63,043 nucleotides of DNA, from assembly GCA_013361335.1 (NCBI GenBank), contig JABFYH010000040.1:1-63043 (forward strand). The letters run 5' to 3'. Below the pieces are notes generated by a model. It ran no database searches and was not told the DNA's origin. It saw only the letters and a program-made list of their open reading frames with translations. Source of the DNA: Gemmatimonadaceae bacterium (GTDB taxonomy: Bacteria > Gemmatimonadota > Gemmatimonadetes > Gemmatimonadales > Gemmatimonadaceae). How positions within the stretch are numbered: the stretch's first letter is position 1; every line of letters begins with the position of its first letter. Positions 1-8,881 of this stretch are shown here, piece after piece. The position numbers were made by a program, and so were the translations under genes.

Positions 1-141
1 CGCGATGATGACGTTCGCGACGTCGTCGTCCACCGGCGCACCCAGGAAGATGATGCGGTCCATGAGGAGGCGCGAGAACACGTCGTAGATGCGCTCGCCG
101 CGGCTGGTCCGTTCGATGACGGACGGCATGTAGACGGTCAT
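1..141 (-). CDS. clpP: ClpP protease subunit, 5' part only (gene runs off the window)
   Basis: Proteolytic subunit of the ATP-dependent Clp protease, a serine peptidase that degrades unfolded or tagged cytosolic proteins with ClpX or ClpA. Only the first 47 codons are present. The segment [10 protein letters not shown] followed by [11 protein letters not shown] and VDDDVANVI matches the conserved N-terminus of ClpP; the Ser-His-Asp triad lies outside the window. The ATG at 141 overlaps the TGA of the upstream gene (ATGA), so translation may be coupled. A second in-frame ATG at 129 is closer to the usual ClpP start. No separate promoter is visible before the gene, which is odd for clpP and suggests co-transcription with the ArsR/AHSA1 pair. 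Confidence 0.9.
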   Translation of the reverse strand, partial: MTVYMPSVIERTSRGERIYDVFSRLLMDRIIFLGAPVDDDVANVIIA

Positions 142-659
142 CGGGCGACTCCGAAAAGGGTGCGGGGCGAGACCCACGCGCCGAGGCGCGCGAGGATCGC
201 CGGCCACTCGCTGGCGCTGCTTCGCGAGGCCATCGCGGTGACGCGCAGGCGACCGCCGGCGCGCGTGTGGGTGACGGTCAGCCTGGTTCTCGCGCCGCCA
301 GGGACCGGAATGGGGGTGAGCTCGAAGCAGACGCGGTCGGGGGCGAAGCCATCCCAGCTCGCGCGCCAGGTGCTCTCCAGCCGGTGCGGCCGGTCGACGA
401 GGAGGAACTCTCCTTCGATCGTGCCTCGCGATCCGTCGGGGGCGAGGGCGCCGACGCGCCAGGGCTGGCCGGGGATGGCGACGGCCGGCGCGTAGAAGGA
501 CGGCTGCCGCTCGGCCGGCGATGCGGCGTCGCCGCCGAGCCACGCGGCGAGCTCACGCTCGTCGGAGAGGGCGGTGAACACGGCGTCGGGGGGCGCGGCG
601 ATCTCGACGATCGTGCGCAGCGAGCCGTGTGCGTCGGGAAATTCCATCGGAGCGGTCAT
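138..659 (-). CDS. AHSA1/SRPBCC-domain protein
   Basis: 173-residue protein of the START-like fold seen in activator-of-Hsp90-ATPase homologues. The N-terminal [17 protein letters not shown] and the mid-protein [12 protein letters not shown] are typical of the family, which forms a hydrophobic ligand-binding cavity; the ligand is unknown. A GGAGG ribosome site lies about 10 bases before the ATG. It follows an ArsR-type repressor by 21 bases, the standard arrangement in which the regulator controls a downstream AHSA1 gene. Its stop overlaps the clpP start. The fold assignment is firm; the physiological role is not predictable. Confidence 0.8.
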   Translation of the reverse strand: MTAPMEFPDAHGSLRTIVEIAAPPDAVFTALSDERELAAWLGGDAASPAERQPSFYAPAVAIPGQPWRVGALAPDGSRGTIEGEFLLVDRPHRLESTWRASWDGFAPDRVCFELTPIPVPGGARTRLTVTHTRAGGRLRVTAMASRSSASEWPAILARLGAWVSPRTLFGVAR

Positions 660-680
660 CGGTGACTACCTCCGCGTCCG

Positions 681-1016
681 TCAGCGGACGCCCTGTTCGA
701 CGTGGCGCTTGAGGCGCGCCAGACTGTCCTGCCAGAAGATCTCGTAGCTCTGCGCCCAGCGCGCCACCTCGCGCATCGGACCGGGGGTGAGCTGGTAGAT
801 GCGCTGCCGGCCGTCCTCCCCGCCGCGATGCTCCCGCACCAGCCGTGCTTCGCGCAGCACGCGCAGGTGCCGCGAGATCGCGGGGCGTGTCATGTCGAAC
901 CCCGCGGCGAGCTGCGCCACCGGCGCGTCGCCGTCACGGAGCCGGTCGAGGATCGCCCGGCGGGTGGGATCGGCGACGGCGAGGAAGGGATCGGCGCTGG
1001 CAGAGGGTCTTGGCAT
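681..1016 (-). CDS. ArsR-family transcriptional repressor
   Basis: 111-residue winged-helix regulator. DPTRRAILDRLRDGD forms the first helices, MTRPAISRHLRVLREARLV the recognition helix and EHRGGEDGRQRIYQL the wing. No Cys pair of the arsenic or metal type is present, which places it in the SdpR-like group usually paired with AHSA1 proteins rather than with metal sensors. The C-terminus (RWAQSYEIFWQDSLARL) is typical of this group. It probably represses itself and the downstream AHSA1 gene through the inverted repeat just upstream of its start. Confidence 0.88.
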   Translation of the reverse strand: MPRPSASADPFLAVADPTRRAILDRLRDGDAPVAQLAAGFDMTRPAISRHLRVLREARLVREHRGGEDGRQRIYQLTPGPMREVARWAQSYEIFWQDSLARLKRHVEQGVR

Positions 1017-1018
1017 GA

Positions 1019-1047
1019 ATATAGGTAAACGAAACGTTATATAACCT
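1019..1047 (-). promoter_or_regulatory. Probable ArsR promoter/operator
   Basis: An AT-rich patch in very GC-rich DNA directly before the arsR start. It holds the perfect inverted repeat AACG-AAA-CGTT at 1028-1038 and a TATATAAC run usable as a -10 on the minus strand. There is no clear Shine-Dalgarno sequence between it and the ATG, so the message may have a very short leader. Autoregulation is inferred from ArsR family habit. Confidence 0.5.
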
Positions 1048-1225
1048 ACGGGGCAGCTCGGGGGCCGTCAAGGCGTGGACGGCGGACGGGCGCGTGAGGC
1101 GGGGGCGCGACAGTTTCGCTCGGCGCGCAACGCGGCGATATTCCGCACCCTTCCCGCACCGCTGCCCGGCGCGGGCTTTGCACCGGCGGTGCTCGCCGGA
1201 CGCGCCACTCCGACGCCTGGACACC

Positions 1226-1603
1226 ATGAGCGGTCGCACCGAGGTACGCCGAGTCTCGAAGCCCTGGGGCCACGAGACGATCTGGGCGGCGAACGACCTC
1301 TACGTTGGCAAGATCATTCACATCACCGCGGGGCACGCGCTCTCGAAGCAGTACCATCGGGTGAAGGACGAGACCGTGTATCTGCTCTCGGGGCAGCTGA
1401 AGTACTGCGTGCAGCTGGAGGGAAGCGATCGTCCGGAAGACGTGATGCTGAAGGTCGGCGAGGCCTTCCGGATCACCCCCGGCACGATTCACTACATGGA
1501 GGCGGTCACCGATTGCGACGTGCTCGAGGCGAGCACCCCGCACCTCGACGACGTCGTGCGCCTCCAGGACCGATACGGACGCGAGGGAACGAGCGCACCA
1601 TGA
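1226..1603 (+). CDS. Cupin-domain protein, mannose-6-phosphate isomerase-like
   Basis: 125-residue single-cupin protein. VSKPWGHETIW at the N-terminus and the metal-site segments KQYHRVKDETVYLLSG and ITPGTIHYMEA resemble the C-terminal cupin of type II phosphomannose isomerases. The stop overlaps the next start as ATGA, so it is co-translated with a sugar-1-phosphate nucleotidyltransferase, which supports a role in activated-sugar supply. The ATG at 1226 is chosen because residues before it are not conserved-looking; the open frame itself runs further upstream. Actual isomerase activity is not proven by the sequence. Confidence 0.8.
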   Translation: MSGRTEVRRVSKPWGHETIWAANDLYVGKIIHITAGHALSKQYHRVKDETVYLLSGQLKYCVQLEGSDRPEDVMLKVGEAFRITPGTIHYMEAVTDCDVLEASTPHLDDVVRLQDRYGREGTSAP

Positions 1604-2598
1604 AAGTCATCATCCCGTTGGCGGGGAAGGGCACGCGGCTGCGGCCGCACACGCATCTCGTCCCGAAGCCGATGTTGAAGATCGCCGGCAAGCCGGTGAT
1701 GGCCTACATCCTCGAGGACCTGGTGAAGCTCGGCACCGTGACCGAGGTCATCTACGTCACCGGGCATCTCAAGGAGAAGGTCGAGGACTACGCCCGGACG
1801 CAGTTCCCCTCGCTGCCCGCCAAGTTCGTCGAGCAGACGGTGCAGGACGGGACGGCGGGCGCGGTGAAGCTCGCCGAGCCGTTCGTGAAGGGCGAGGACG
1901 TGCTGATCATCTTCGTCGACACGATCTTCGAGACGGACCTGACCCAGATCCGCAAGACCACCGCCGACGGGATCATCTGGGTGAAGGAGGTCGAGGATTA
2001 CCAGCGCTTCGGCGTGGTGGTCACCGACAAGGACGGCAACATGACGAAGATCGTCGAGAAGCCGTCGACGCCGATCTCCAAGCGCGCGAACATCGGCCTG
2101 TACTACATCAAGAACTCGCCGCTGCTGTTCGAGGGGATCGACTACACTCTCACGCAACCCAAGCACAAGGGCGAGTACTACCTGACCGACGCCTTCCAGT
2201 ACATGATCGACAAGGGAGCCAAGCTCCAGGTGGTGGACGTCGAGGGCTGGTACGACGCGGGGAAGCTGGACACGCTGCTCGAGACCAACGAGACGGTGCT
2301 GTCCAAGATGGGCCGGGCCCGCCGGCCGAAGGCGGTGCCGGAGGGGGTGACGATCAAGGATCCGGTATACATCGAGGACGACGTCACCCTCTCGAAGTCC
2401 ACCGTGGGCCCCAACGTCTCCATCGGCGCGGGGAGCCGGATCGAGGGCTCGACGCTGTCGCACACGATCGTCGGCAAGAAAGCCAACGTGAAGGGGTCGA
2501 CGCTCAAGAACTCCCTCATCGGCGACGACGTGACGATCGAGGGGCTCAAGGGCGAGCTCACGGTGACCGATCACTCCGAGATCCGCGGCACCGCATGA
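1600..2598 (+). CDS. Sugar-1-phosphate nucleotidyltransferase with left-handed beta-helix tail
   Basis: 332 residues. It would join an NTP to a sugar-1-phosphate to make an NDP-sugar for surface polysaccharide. The signature IIPLAGKGTRLRPHT with VPKPML is the nucleotide-binding loop. EGWYDAGKLDTLLETN is typical of glucose-1-phosphate thymidylyl- or uridylyltransferases, and the last 90 residues carry hexapeptide-like repeats (VYIEDDVTLSKSTVGPNVSIG). This long form with a beta-helix tail is common outside the classic RmlA enzymes. Substrate cannot be fixed from sequence. It overlaps the upstream cupin gene by four bases. Confidence 0.85.
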   Translation: MKVIIPLAGKGTRLRPHTHLVPKPMLKIAGKPVMAYILEDLVKLGTVTEVIYVTGHLKEKVEDYARTQFPSLPAKFVEQTVQDGTAGAVKLAEPFVKGEDVLIIFVDTIFETDLTQIRKTTADGIIWVKEVEDYQRFGVVVTDKDGNMTKIVEKPSTPISKRANIGLYYIKNSPLLFEGIDYTLTQPKHKGEYYLTDAFQYMIDKGAKLQVVDVEGWYDAGKLDTLLETNETVLSKMGRARRPKAVPEGVTIKDPVYIEDDVTLSKSTVGPNVSIGAGSRIEGSTLSHTIVGKKANVKGSTLKNSLIGDDVTIEGLKGELTVTDHSEIRGTA

Positions 2599-2599
2599 C

Positions 2600-2625
2600 G
2601 GCCGTGCGGCGGAGGGCATACGGCC
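2600..2625. terminator. Possible bidirectional terminator hairpin
   Basis: GGCCGT (2600-2605) pairs with ACGGCC (2620-2625) across a 14-base loop, between two convergent genes. There is no T-run on either side, so this is weak. Confidence 0.25.
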
Positions 2626-2631
2626 TGGTGG

Positions 2632-3867
2632 TCAGCCGGCCAGCCCCGCCGCGGCGACGAGCACGGTGAGCGCGCGGGCGACGCCCAGCGCGCCATCGGT
2701 GTTGTCGTACCACTCGGCCGGCGTGTGCACGCCGCCACCACGTCCGCCGGCGCCGATCGCGATCGCCGGCACGCCGAGGCTGATCGGGATGTTGGCGTCG
2801 GTCGAGGCGGTCACGAGCTCCGGCGTGCGACCGATGGCGTAGGTCGCCTCCGCGGCGGCGCGCACGAGCGGATGCTCCTTGGGCAGCTCGCCGCAGGGCC
2901 GGTCGCCGATCGTCTCCACCAGGAAGCCGAGGGGGGTGGTGCCAGGTGCGCGGCGGAGATTCTCCTCGCGCACCGCGGCGCGAAGGACCAGCTCGATCTC
3001 CGCCGAGGTGCGCTCGAGGACCTCGCTCGATGACGATCGCAGGTCGATCTCGATCCAGGCATCTTCGGGAATGGCATTGACGCTGATCCCGCCGCCGATG
3101 CGGCAGACCGAGAGCGTCGTGCGCGGCGTGCGCGGGAGCGGGAGCGCGGCGAGCTTCGCCGCGGCGGCGCCCGCGGCGTGCACGGGGTTCGGGACGCCGA
3201 AGGCCGCCCAACTGTGTCCGCCGACGCCCTGGAAGGTCACGCGCAGCCGGCGGGCGCCGAGGGCGCGGTGCACGATCCGGTCGTCGCCGGCGCCGTCGAG
3301 GGCGATGCAGGCCGCCGGCATGCCGTCGAGCTGCGCGAACAGATGCTTCGCGCCGCGGAGATCGCCGGCGCCCTCTTCGCCGACGGTCGCGGCGAAGATG
3401 ATCGGGCGCCGCGTGCGCAGCGTCGTGCCGTCGACCGCCTCCGCCAGCGCGAGCATCGCGGCGAGCCCGCGCGAGTTGTCGACGATGCCCGGCCCCGCGA
3501 GCTGACGGCCGTCGCGCGCGACGCCCACGGCGGTGCCCTCGGGGAAGACCGTGTCGAGATGCGCGCACACCAGCACCGGGGCGTCGTCCGTGGTGCCGCT
3601 CCGCTGGGCGACGATGTTGCCGACGTCGTCGGTGTAGACGTTGTCGAGCCCCAGCGCGCGGAACCGCGCCGCCACCGAGGCGCCACGAGCCTTCTCGCCA
3701 CCGGTCGGCGCGGGAATCTCCGAGATGGCGATCTGGGTGCGCAGCAGGCGCTCGTCACCCTGTGCGAGTCGCGCGCGCGCCGGCGCCAACAGGTCGAACA
3801 GCAGCGCCCCGTCGAGGGACGCCGACGGCTCGGCGGAGGCGGGCAGGTCGCGGAAGGTGGCGCGCAT
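2632..3867 (-). CDS. M20-family zinc peptidase
   Basis: 411 residues, usual length for peptidase T/ArgE-type M20 hydrolases, which cut small peptides or N-acyl amino acids with two metals. Seen motifs: VCAHLDTVFPEG (metal His and Asp), GPGIVDNSRGLAAML (bridging Asp), ATVGEEGAGDLRG (catalytic Glu pair) and the dimerisation region VGGHSWAAFG. No signal peptide, so probably cytosolic. It stands alone, convergent with the nucleotidyltransferase and divergent from an MFS carrier. The exact substrate is unknown. Confidence 0.85.
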   Translation of the reverse strand: MRATFRDLPASAEPSASLDGALLFDLLAPARARLAQGDERLLRTQIAISEIPAPTGGEKARGASVAARFRALGLDNVYTDDVGNIVAQRSGTTDDAPVLVCAHLDTVFPEGTAVGVARDGRQLAGPGIVDNSRGLAAMLALAEAVDGTTLRTRRPIIFAATVGEEGAGDLRGAKHLFAQLDGMPAACIALDGAGDDRIVHRALGARRLRVTFQGVGGHSWAAFGVPNPVHAAGAAAAKLAALPLPRTPRTTLSVCRIGGGISVNAIPEDAWIEIDLRSSSSEVLERTSAEIELVLRAAVREENLRRAPGTTPLGFLVETIGDRPCGELPKEHPLVRAAAEATYAIGRTPELVTASTDANIPISLGVPAIAIGAGGRGGGVHTPAEWYDNTDGALGVARALTVLVAAAGLAG

Positions 3868-3952
3868 CCGCTATCTATGGCGTGTTCGGGGTGCGCCGCG
3901 CAAGCTCCCCGCTCACGAACCGACCACATCTCCTGCTCACACCCCGCCTCTG

Positions 3953-5137
3953 ATGCCCTCCGCCGAACAGCCGAAGCTGGGCCGAAACGTGATGGCGCTC
4001 TCCGCGGTCAGCTTTCTGACGGACGTGTCGAGCGAGATGATCTATCCACTTCTGCCGGTGTTTCTGACGACAGTGCTGGGGGCGAACGCGAGCTTCATCG
4101 GCGCGATCGAGGGCGCAGCCGAAACCACCGCGGCGCTGCTCAAGCTGGCGAGCGGGTGGTGGTCGGACCGGGTGCGGCGACGTAAGCCGCTCGTGGTGCT
4201 CGGCTACGGCATCGCGACTTTCATGCGACCGCTCGTCGCCATCGCCCAGTCGGCGGTGCAGGTGCTGCTCATCCGCGTCGCCGATCGCGTGGGGAAGGGG
4301 ATCCGCAACGCGCCGCGCGATGCGCTGATCGCGGAATCGGTCGACCCGAGCATTCGCGGCAAGGCATTCGGCTTTCACCGGGCGGCGGATCATGCCGGGG
4401 GTGTGCTCGGTCCGCTCATCGCCTTCGCGGCGCTCACGTACCAGTGGGCGCCCATCCGCACGGTGTTCTGGCTGGCCGCGATCCCGGGTGTGCTGTCGTT
4501 CGTCGTGCTGGTGGTGTTCGTGCGCGAGATTGAACGCTCTCACGTGGCGCCGGTGAGTACGGGCCCCGACCTCTCGCTCCCGCTGGGGGCGCGCTTCTGG
4601 CGGGTGCTCGGCGTGATCTTCGTCTTCACGCTGGGCAACTCCACGGATGCCTTCCTACTGCTCCGGGCGAATCAGCTGGGGGTAGCGGTGGCGCTCGCCC
4701 CGATCCTCTGGGCGGCGCTGCACGTCGTGAAGTCGCTCTCGAGCACTCCCGGGGGCGCGTTGTCCGACCGCATCGGCCGCCGGCCGACGCTGATCATGGG
4801 ATGGACGCTGTACGCGCTGGTGTACTTTGGCTTCGCGCGCGCGACCGCGGCGTGGCAGGCCTGGGCGCTGTTCGCGGTCTACGGCGTGTTCTTCGGCCTG
4901 ACCGAGGGGGCCGAGCGGGCGTTGATGGCCGATCTCGTGGCGCCGGAGCGGCGGGGGACGGCCTTCGGGTGGTACAATCTGTCGATCGGGCTCGGGGCGC
5001 TGCCGGCGTCGCTGCTCTTCGGATGGGTGTGGGATCACGCCGGCGCGCCGACGGCGTTCATCATGGGGGCATCGCTTGCCCTCGCCGCCGCAGTCGGCAT
5101 GCTTCTCGTGGTTCCACGACGAACGCTCGTGCGATGA
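3953..5137 (+). CDS. MFS transporter
   Basis: 394-residue major-facilitator carrier with about 12 hydrophobic helices. The loop between helices 2 and 3 has the family motif GWWSDRVRRRKP, and the second half repeats it as GALSDRIGRRPT. RVADRVGKGIRNAPRDALI is typical of a subgroup of uncharacterised efflux-type MFS proteins. The ATG at 3953 puts the first helix at a normal distance. The stop overlaps the next gene (ATGA), so the two are probably translated together. Substrate unknown. Confidence 0.88.
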   Translation: MPSAEQPKLGRNVMALSAVSFLTDVSSEMIYPLLPVFLTTVLGANASFIGAIEGAAETTAALLKLASGWWSDRVRRRKPLVVLGYGIATFMRPLVAIAQSAVQVLLIRVADRVGKGIRNAPRDALIAESVDPSIRGKAFGFHRAADHAGGVLGPLIAFAALTYQWAPIRTVFWLAAIPGVLSFVVLVVFVREIERSHVAPVSTGPDLSLPLGARFWRVLGVIFVFTLGNSTDAFLLLRANQLGVAVALAPILWAALHVVKSLSSTPGGALSDRIGRRPTLIMGWTLYALVYFGFARATAAWQAWALFAVYGVFFGLTEGAERALMADLVAPERRGTAFGWYNLSIGLGALPASLLFGWVWDHAGAPTAFIMGASLALAAAVGMLLVVPRRTLVR

Positions 5138-6111
5138 CCCAGCACGAAGGAGAGAAGCCAGCCATCACGCCGGCGACGGTCGGCCCCGCGGCACGGAAGG
5201 GGATTCTCGCGCACGCGCGCGGATTCCTCGGCCTGCTGTGGGCCACGATCTTCAAGTTCTTCAGCGACAGCTGCGGGACGATGGCGGCGGCGCTCTCCTT
5301 CTACACCTTCTTCTCGCTGCCCGCGCTGCTCACGCTCCTGCTCACGCTCATCGGCAAGGCGATGGACCCGACGCGCGTGCAGGAGGCGATCATCGCGCAG
5401 GTGGGTGGATTGATCGGCGCCGCGGGCTCGGAGCAGGTCGGCGCGATCCTCAGCCACGCCAAGCAGGGCGACGGTCCGGCGTCGGTCGCGACGCTGCTGA
5501 GCGTGCTCGCTCTGGCGTTCGGCGCCACGACGACCTTCGCGCAGCTCCAGGATGCCCTCAACCGCATCTGGGGAGTGAAGCCGGATCCCCGACGCAATCA
5601 GCTTCGCGTCTTCCTCGTCAAGCGGGTCTTCTCGTTCGGCATCGTCATCACGGTGTCGTTCCTTCTGCTCGTGTCGCTCGTGCTCAGCACCGCGTTCGCG
5701 GCGGCGGCGGGCCGCGTGACGACGATGCTCGGCACCCCGCCGATGGCGCTCGACATCCTGACGTCCATCGTCGGGTTCGGGTTCATCACCGGCCTCTTCG
5801 CCGTGATGTACCGCTACCTCCCGGACGCGCGCATCGCCTGGCGTGACGTGCGAGCGGGCGCCGTCGGGAGCGCCCTCCTCTTCGTCCTTGGCAAGACGGT
5901 CCTCAGCCAATACCTGGGCGGCACGAACCCCGGCAGCGCGTATGGCGCAGCGGGGTCCCTCGCCGTGGTGCTCATCTGGGTCTATTACACGTCGATGATC
6001 CTCCTCTTCGGGGCGGAGTTCACCGAGCTGTGGGCGGAGCGGTTCGGGCGGGGGGTGGTGCCGGAGCGCGGAGCGATCGCGTACGAGGAAGCCGAGCGTC
6101 GCGTGAAATAG
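5134..6111 (+). CDS. YihY/BrkB-family membrane protein
   Basis: 325-residue inner-membrane protein with six predicted helices, of the family once mislabelled ribonuclease BN. Characteristic segments are AALSFYTFFSLPALLTLLL, the motif LNRIWGVKPDP, and YGAAGSLAVVLIWVYYTSMILLFGAEFTE near the end. The biological role of the family remains unsettled. It overlaps the preceding MFS gene by four bases, and its C-terminal tail after the last helix is short and charged. Confidence 0.87.
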   Translation: MTQHEGEKPAITPATVGPAARKGILAHARGFLGLLWATIFKFFSDSCGTMAAALSFYTFFSLPALLTLLLTLIGKAMDPTRVQEAIIAQVGGLIGAAGSEQVGAILSHAKQGDGPASVATLLSVLALAFGATTTFAQLQDALNRIWGVKPDPRRNQLRVFLVKRVFSFGIVITVSFLLLVSLVLSTAFAAAAGRVTTMLGTPPMALDILTSIVGFGFITGLFAVMYRYLPDARIAWRDVRAGAVGSALLFVLGKTVLSQYLGGTNPGSAYGAAGSLAVVLIWVYYTSMILLFGAEFTELWAERFGRGVVPERGAIAYEEAERRVK

Positions 6112-6124
6112 CGAGGCTCGGCCG

Positions 6125-6664
6125 TCAGAGCATCAGCCCCACCGTGATCGGGAAGAACTGGACGGTGCTTCCCGAGCGTTTCGTGCGATGATACCGCGCC
6201 TCGAGAAAGGTCTGCGCGCCGAGCAGGTTCAACTTCGTGCCGAGTCCGACGTTCCAGCCGTACCGCGTCGTCGCGCCGCAGGCGAGCGCCCCCGAGCAAT
6301 CGGTGCGATATGCACCGAGCCCGGAGATCACATAGGGCGAGAGGGGCGAGTCGGTCATCGGGAGGCGATAGCTGGCGTTCAGCGTCGCCGATCCTACCGA
6401 GAGATTGCCGGATGCCCCCGCCGCCGGAATGCCGCGCCCGCCGAATCGGTTGTAGGCCACGTCCAGCCGGAGCCCGATGGGCTGCATGAGCGAACCCAGT
6501 GCCACGGTTCCGAGGGCGTTCCATCCCGTGTTCGCGTTCGTGCGCAGGTCGCCGGTGGGAATCGTGGCGCCGCCACCCAGGCCGATCGAGAGTGGGCGCT
6601 GCGCTTCGACTGCCACGGGCGCGAACAGCATCGCGCAGGCTGCCGTGAGAAGCCACCGTCGCAT
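6125..6664 (-). CDS. Outer-membrane beta-barrel protein
   Basis: 179 residues with a clear signal peptide (RRWLLTAACAMLFAPVAVEA, cut after AxA). The mature part has alternating polar/hydrophobic strands and ends in FFPITVGLML, a plausible terminal strand, so a small porin-like barrel of about eight strands is likely. Two Cys residues (DCSGALACG) could form an exposed disulphide. It lies 37 bases after the cytochrome c gene on the same strand and may share its transcript. No specific function is recognisable. Confidence 0.7.
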   Translation of the reverse strand: MRRWLLTAACAMLFAPVAVEAQRPLSIGLGGGATIPTGDLRTNANTGWNALGTVALGSLMQPIGLRLDVAYNRFGGRGIPAAGASGNLSVGSATLNASYRLPMTDSPLSPYVISGLGAYRTDCSGALACGATTRYGWNVGLGTKLNLLGAQTFLEARYHRTKRSGSTVQFFPITVGLML

Positions 6665-6701
6665 GGACGTCGTCCTCGTTCGAGTGATGGTCGATCGCGG
6701 G

Positions 6702-7883
<1,182 letters not shown>

Positions 7884-8024
7884 TCGCGGCGGCGGTAGCT
7901 TCCCCCCGGTACCCTCGGCGGCGGCTGCGCCACCAGCTCTATAGGGGAGTTAGTGAAGATTTTCTTTAAGTTTCTGCAATATCCGATCCCGCGGTTCCCG
8001 TCGCGGCCGACCGGACCGTGACCG
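7884..8024. promoter_or_regulatory. Divergent control region between cytochrome c and SufR-like regulator
   Basis: The 141 bases between two divergent genes contain an AT-rich core at about 7951-7983, unlike the surrounding GC-rich DNA, so promoters for both genes probably lie here. No CAAC-N6-GTTG site of the known SufR type was found. Confidence 0.4.
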
Positions 8025-8705
8025 ATGCGTGATTCCTCACGAGGGTCCCGCGCCCTGAAGGGCACCCGCGAGCGCATCGTCGCGGTGCTCCGCCGCAAGG
8101 CGTCGACGGCCAACGAGATCGCGGCCCAGCTGGGGCTGACCCACAACGCCGTGCGCAGCCATCTGACGGTCCTCCAGCGCGACGGTGTGATCCGACAGGC
8201 GAGCCTGCAGCCGAGCGCGAGCCGACCGGCGGTCGTCTATGAGCTGCTGCCGGAGGCGGAGGCGGTGTTCTCGCACGCCTACATCCCCTTCGTCGCGCAG
8301 CTCGTGCAGGTGTTGCAGCAGCGCCTCGCCGAAGGCGAGCTGGACGAAGTGATGCGCACGGTCGGTCGACGTCTTGGCGCGGAGTGGCCGCGGCTGCGCG
8401 GGCCACTCGGCCACCGCGTCAAGGAGGCGTCGCGACTCCTGGAGGAGCTCGGCGCGGTGAACGAGGTGGAGACGCTCGATGGCGGCTTCGTCATCCGCGG
8501 CCACGGCTGCCTGCTCGCGGAGGCGATCCATGGCCGGCCGGAGGTATGCCGCGCGATGGAGAGTCTCCTCGCCGAGCTGCTCGAGTCGTCGGTGCGGGAA
8601 TGCTGCGACCGCCGCGCGCGGCCACGGTGCTGCTTCGCGATCGCGGCCGACGGATCGACGAGCGGCGCCTCAGCTCAGCAGCAGCGGGAGCCTGGTCGGT
8701 CGTAG
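8025..8705 (+). CDS. HTH regulator with SufR-like Fe-S cysteine motif
   Basis: 226 residues. An N-terminal winged helix (STANEIAAQLGLTHNAVRSHL, residues about 27-48) is followed by a helical middle and a Cys-rich end. Cysteines are at 162, 175, 193, 194, 202 and 203; Cys162 and Cys175 are separated by exactly 12 residues, as in SufR-type repressors that bind a [4Fe-4S] or [2Fe-2S] cluster, and a third ligand could be Cys202 or Cys203. It may sense redox or Fe-S status and control the divergent di-haem cytochrome. Regulation of suf genes is not implied, since none are nearby. Confidence 0.72.
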   Translation: MRDSSRGSRALKGTRERIVAVLRRKASTANEIAAQLGLTHNAVRSHLTVLQRDGVIRQASLQPSASRPAVVYELLPEAEAVFSHAYIPFVAQLVQVLQQRLAEGELDEVMRTVGRRLGAEWPRLRGPLGHRVKEASRLLEELGAVNEVETLDGGFVIRGHGCLLAEAIHGRPEVCRAMESLLAELLESSVRECCDRRARPRCCFAIAADGSTSGASAQQQREPGRS

Positions 8706-8881
8706 CGCCGGGCCAGCGCGTCGCGCGCGAAGGCGTCGGCCGTGAGGGGCGTGCGATCCGGATGGACGCGGTGCACATGTTCGACGTACGCCGCGTAGTC
8801 CGGCGCGCCGAGCACGCGCCGGATCACCCACCCCGCGCGGGCGAGGAGGTCAGCGATCCGCCGGAAGCGACGGGGTCGCAT
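8675..8881 (-). CDS. ybdD: YbdD/YjiX-family small protein
   Basis: 68-residue protein. APDYAAYVEHVHRVHPDRTPLT and the C-terminal double Cys match the YbdD/YjiX family, which is encoded next to CstA-type peptide or pyruvate transporters and is needed for their function in enterobacteria. Its ATG at 8881 shares one base with the cstA stop (TGATG), indicating coupled translation. The frame is open further upstream but that part overlaps cstA. The 3' end overlaps the convergent regulator gene by 31 bases. Confidence 0.85.
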   Translation of the reverse strand: MRPRRFRRIADLLARAGWVIRRVLGAPDYAAYVEHVHRVHPDRTPLTADAFARDALARRYDRPGSRCC

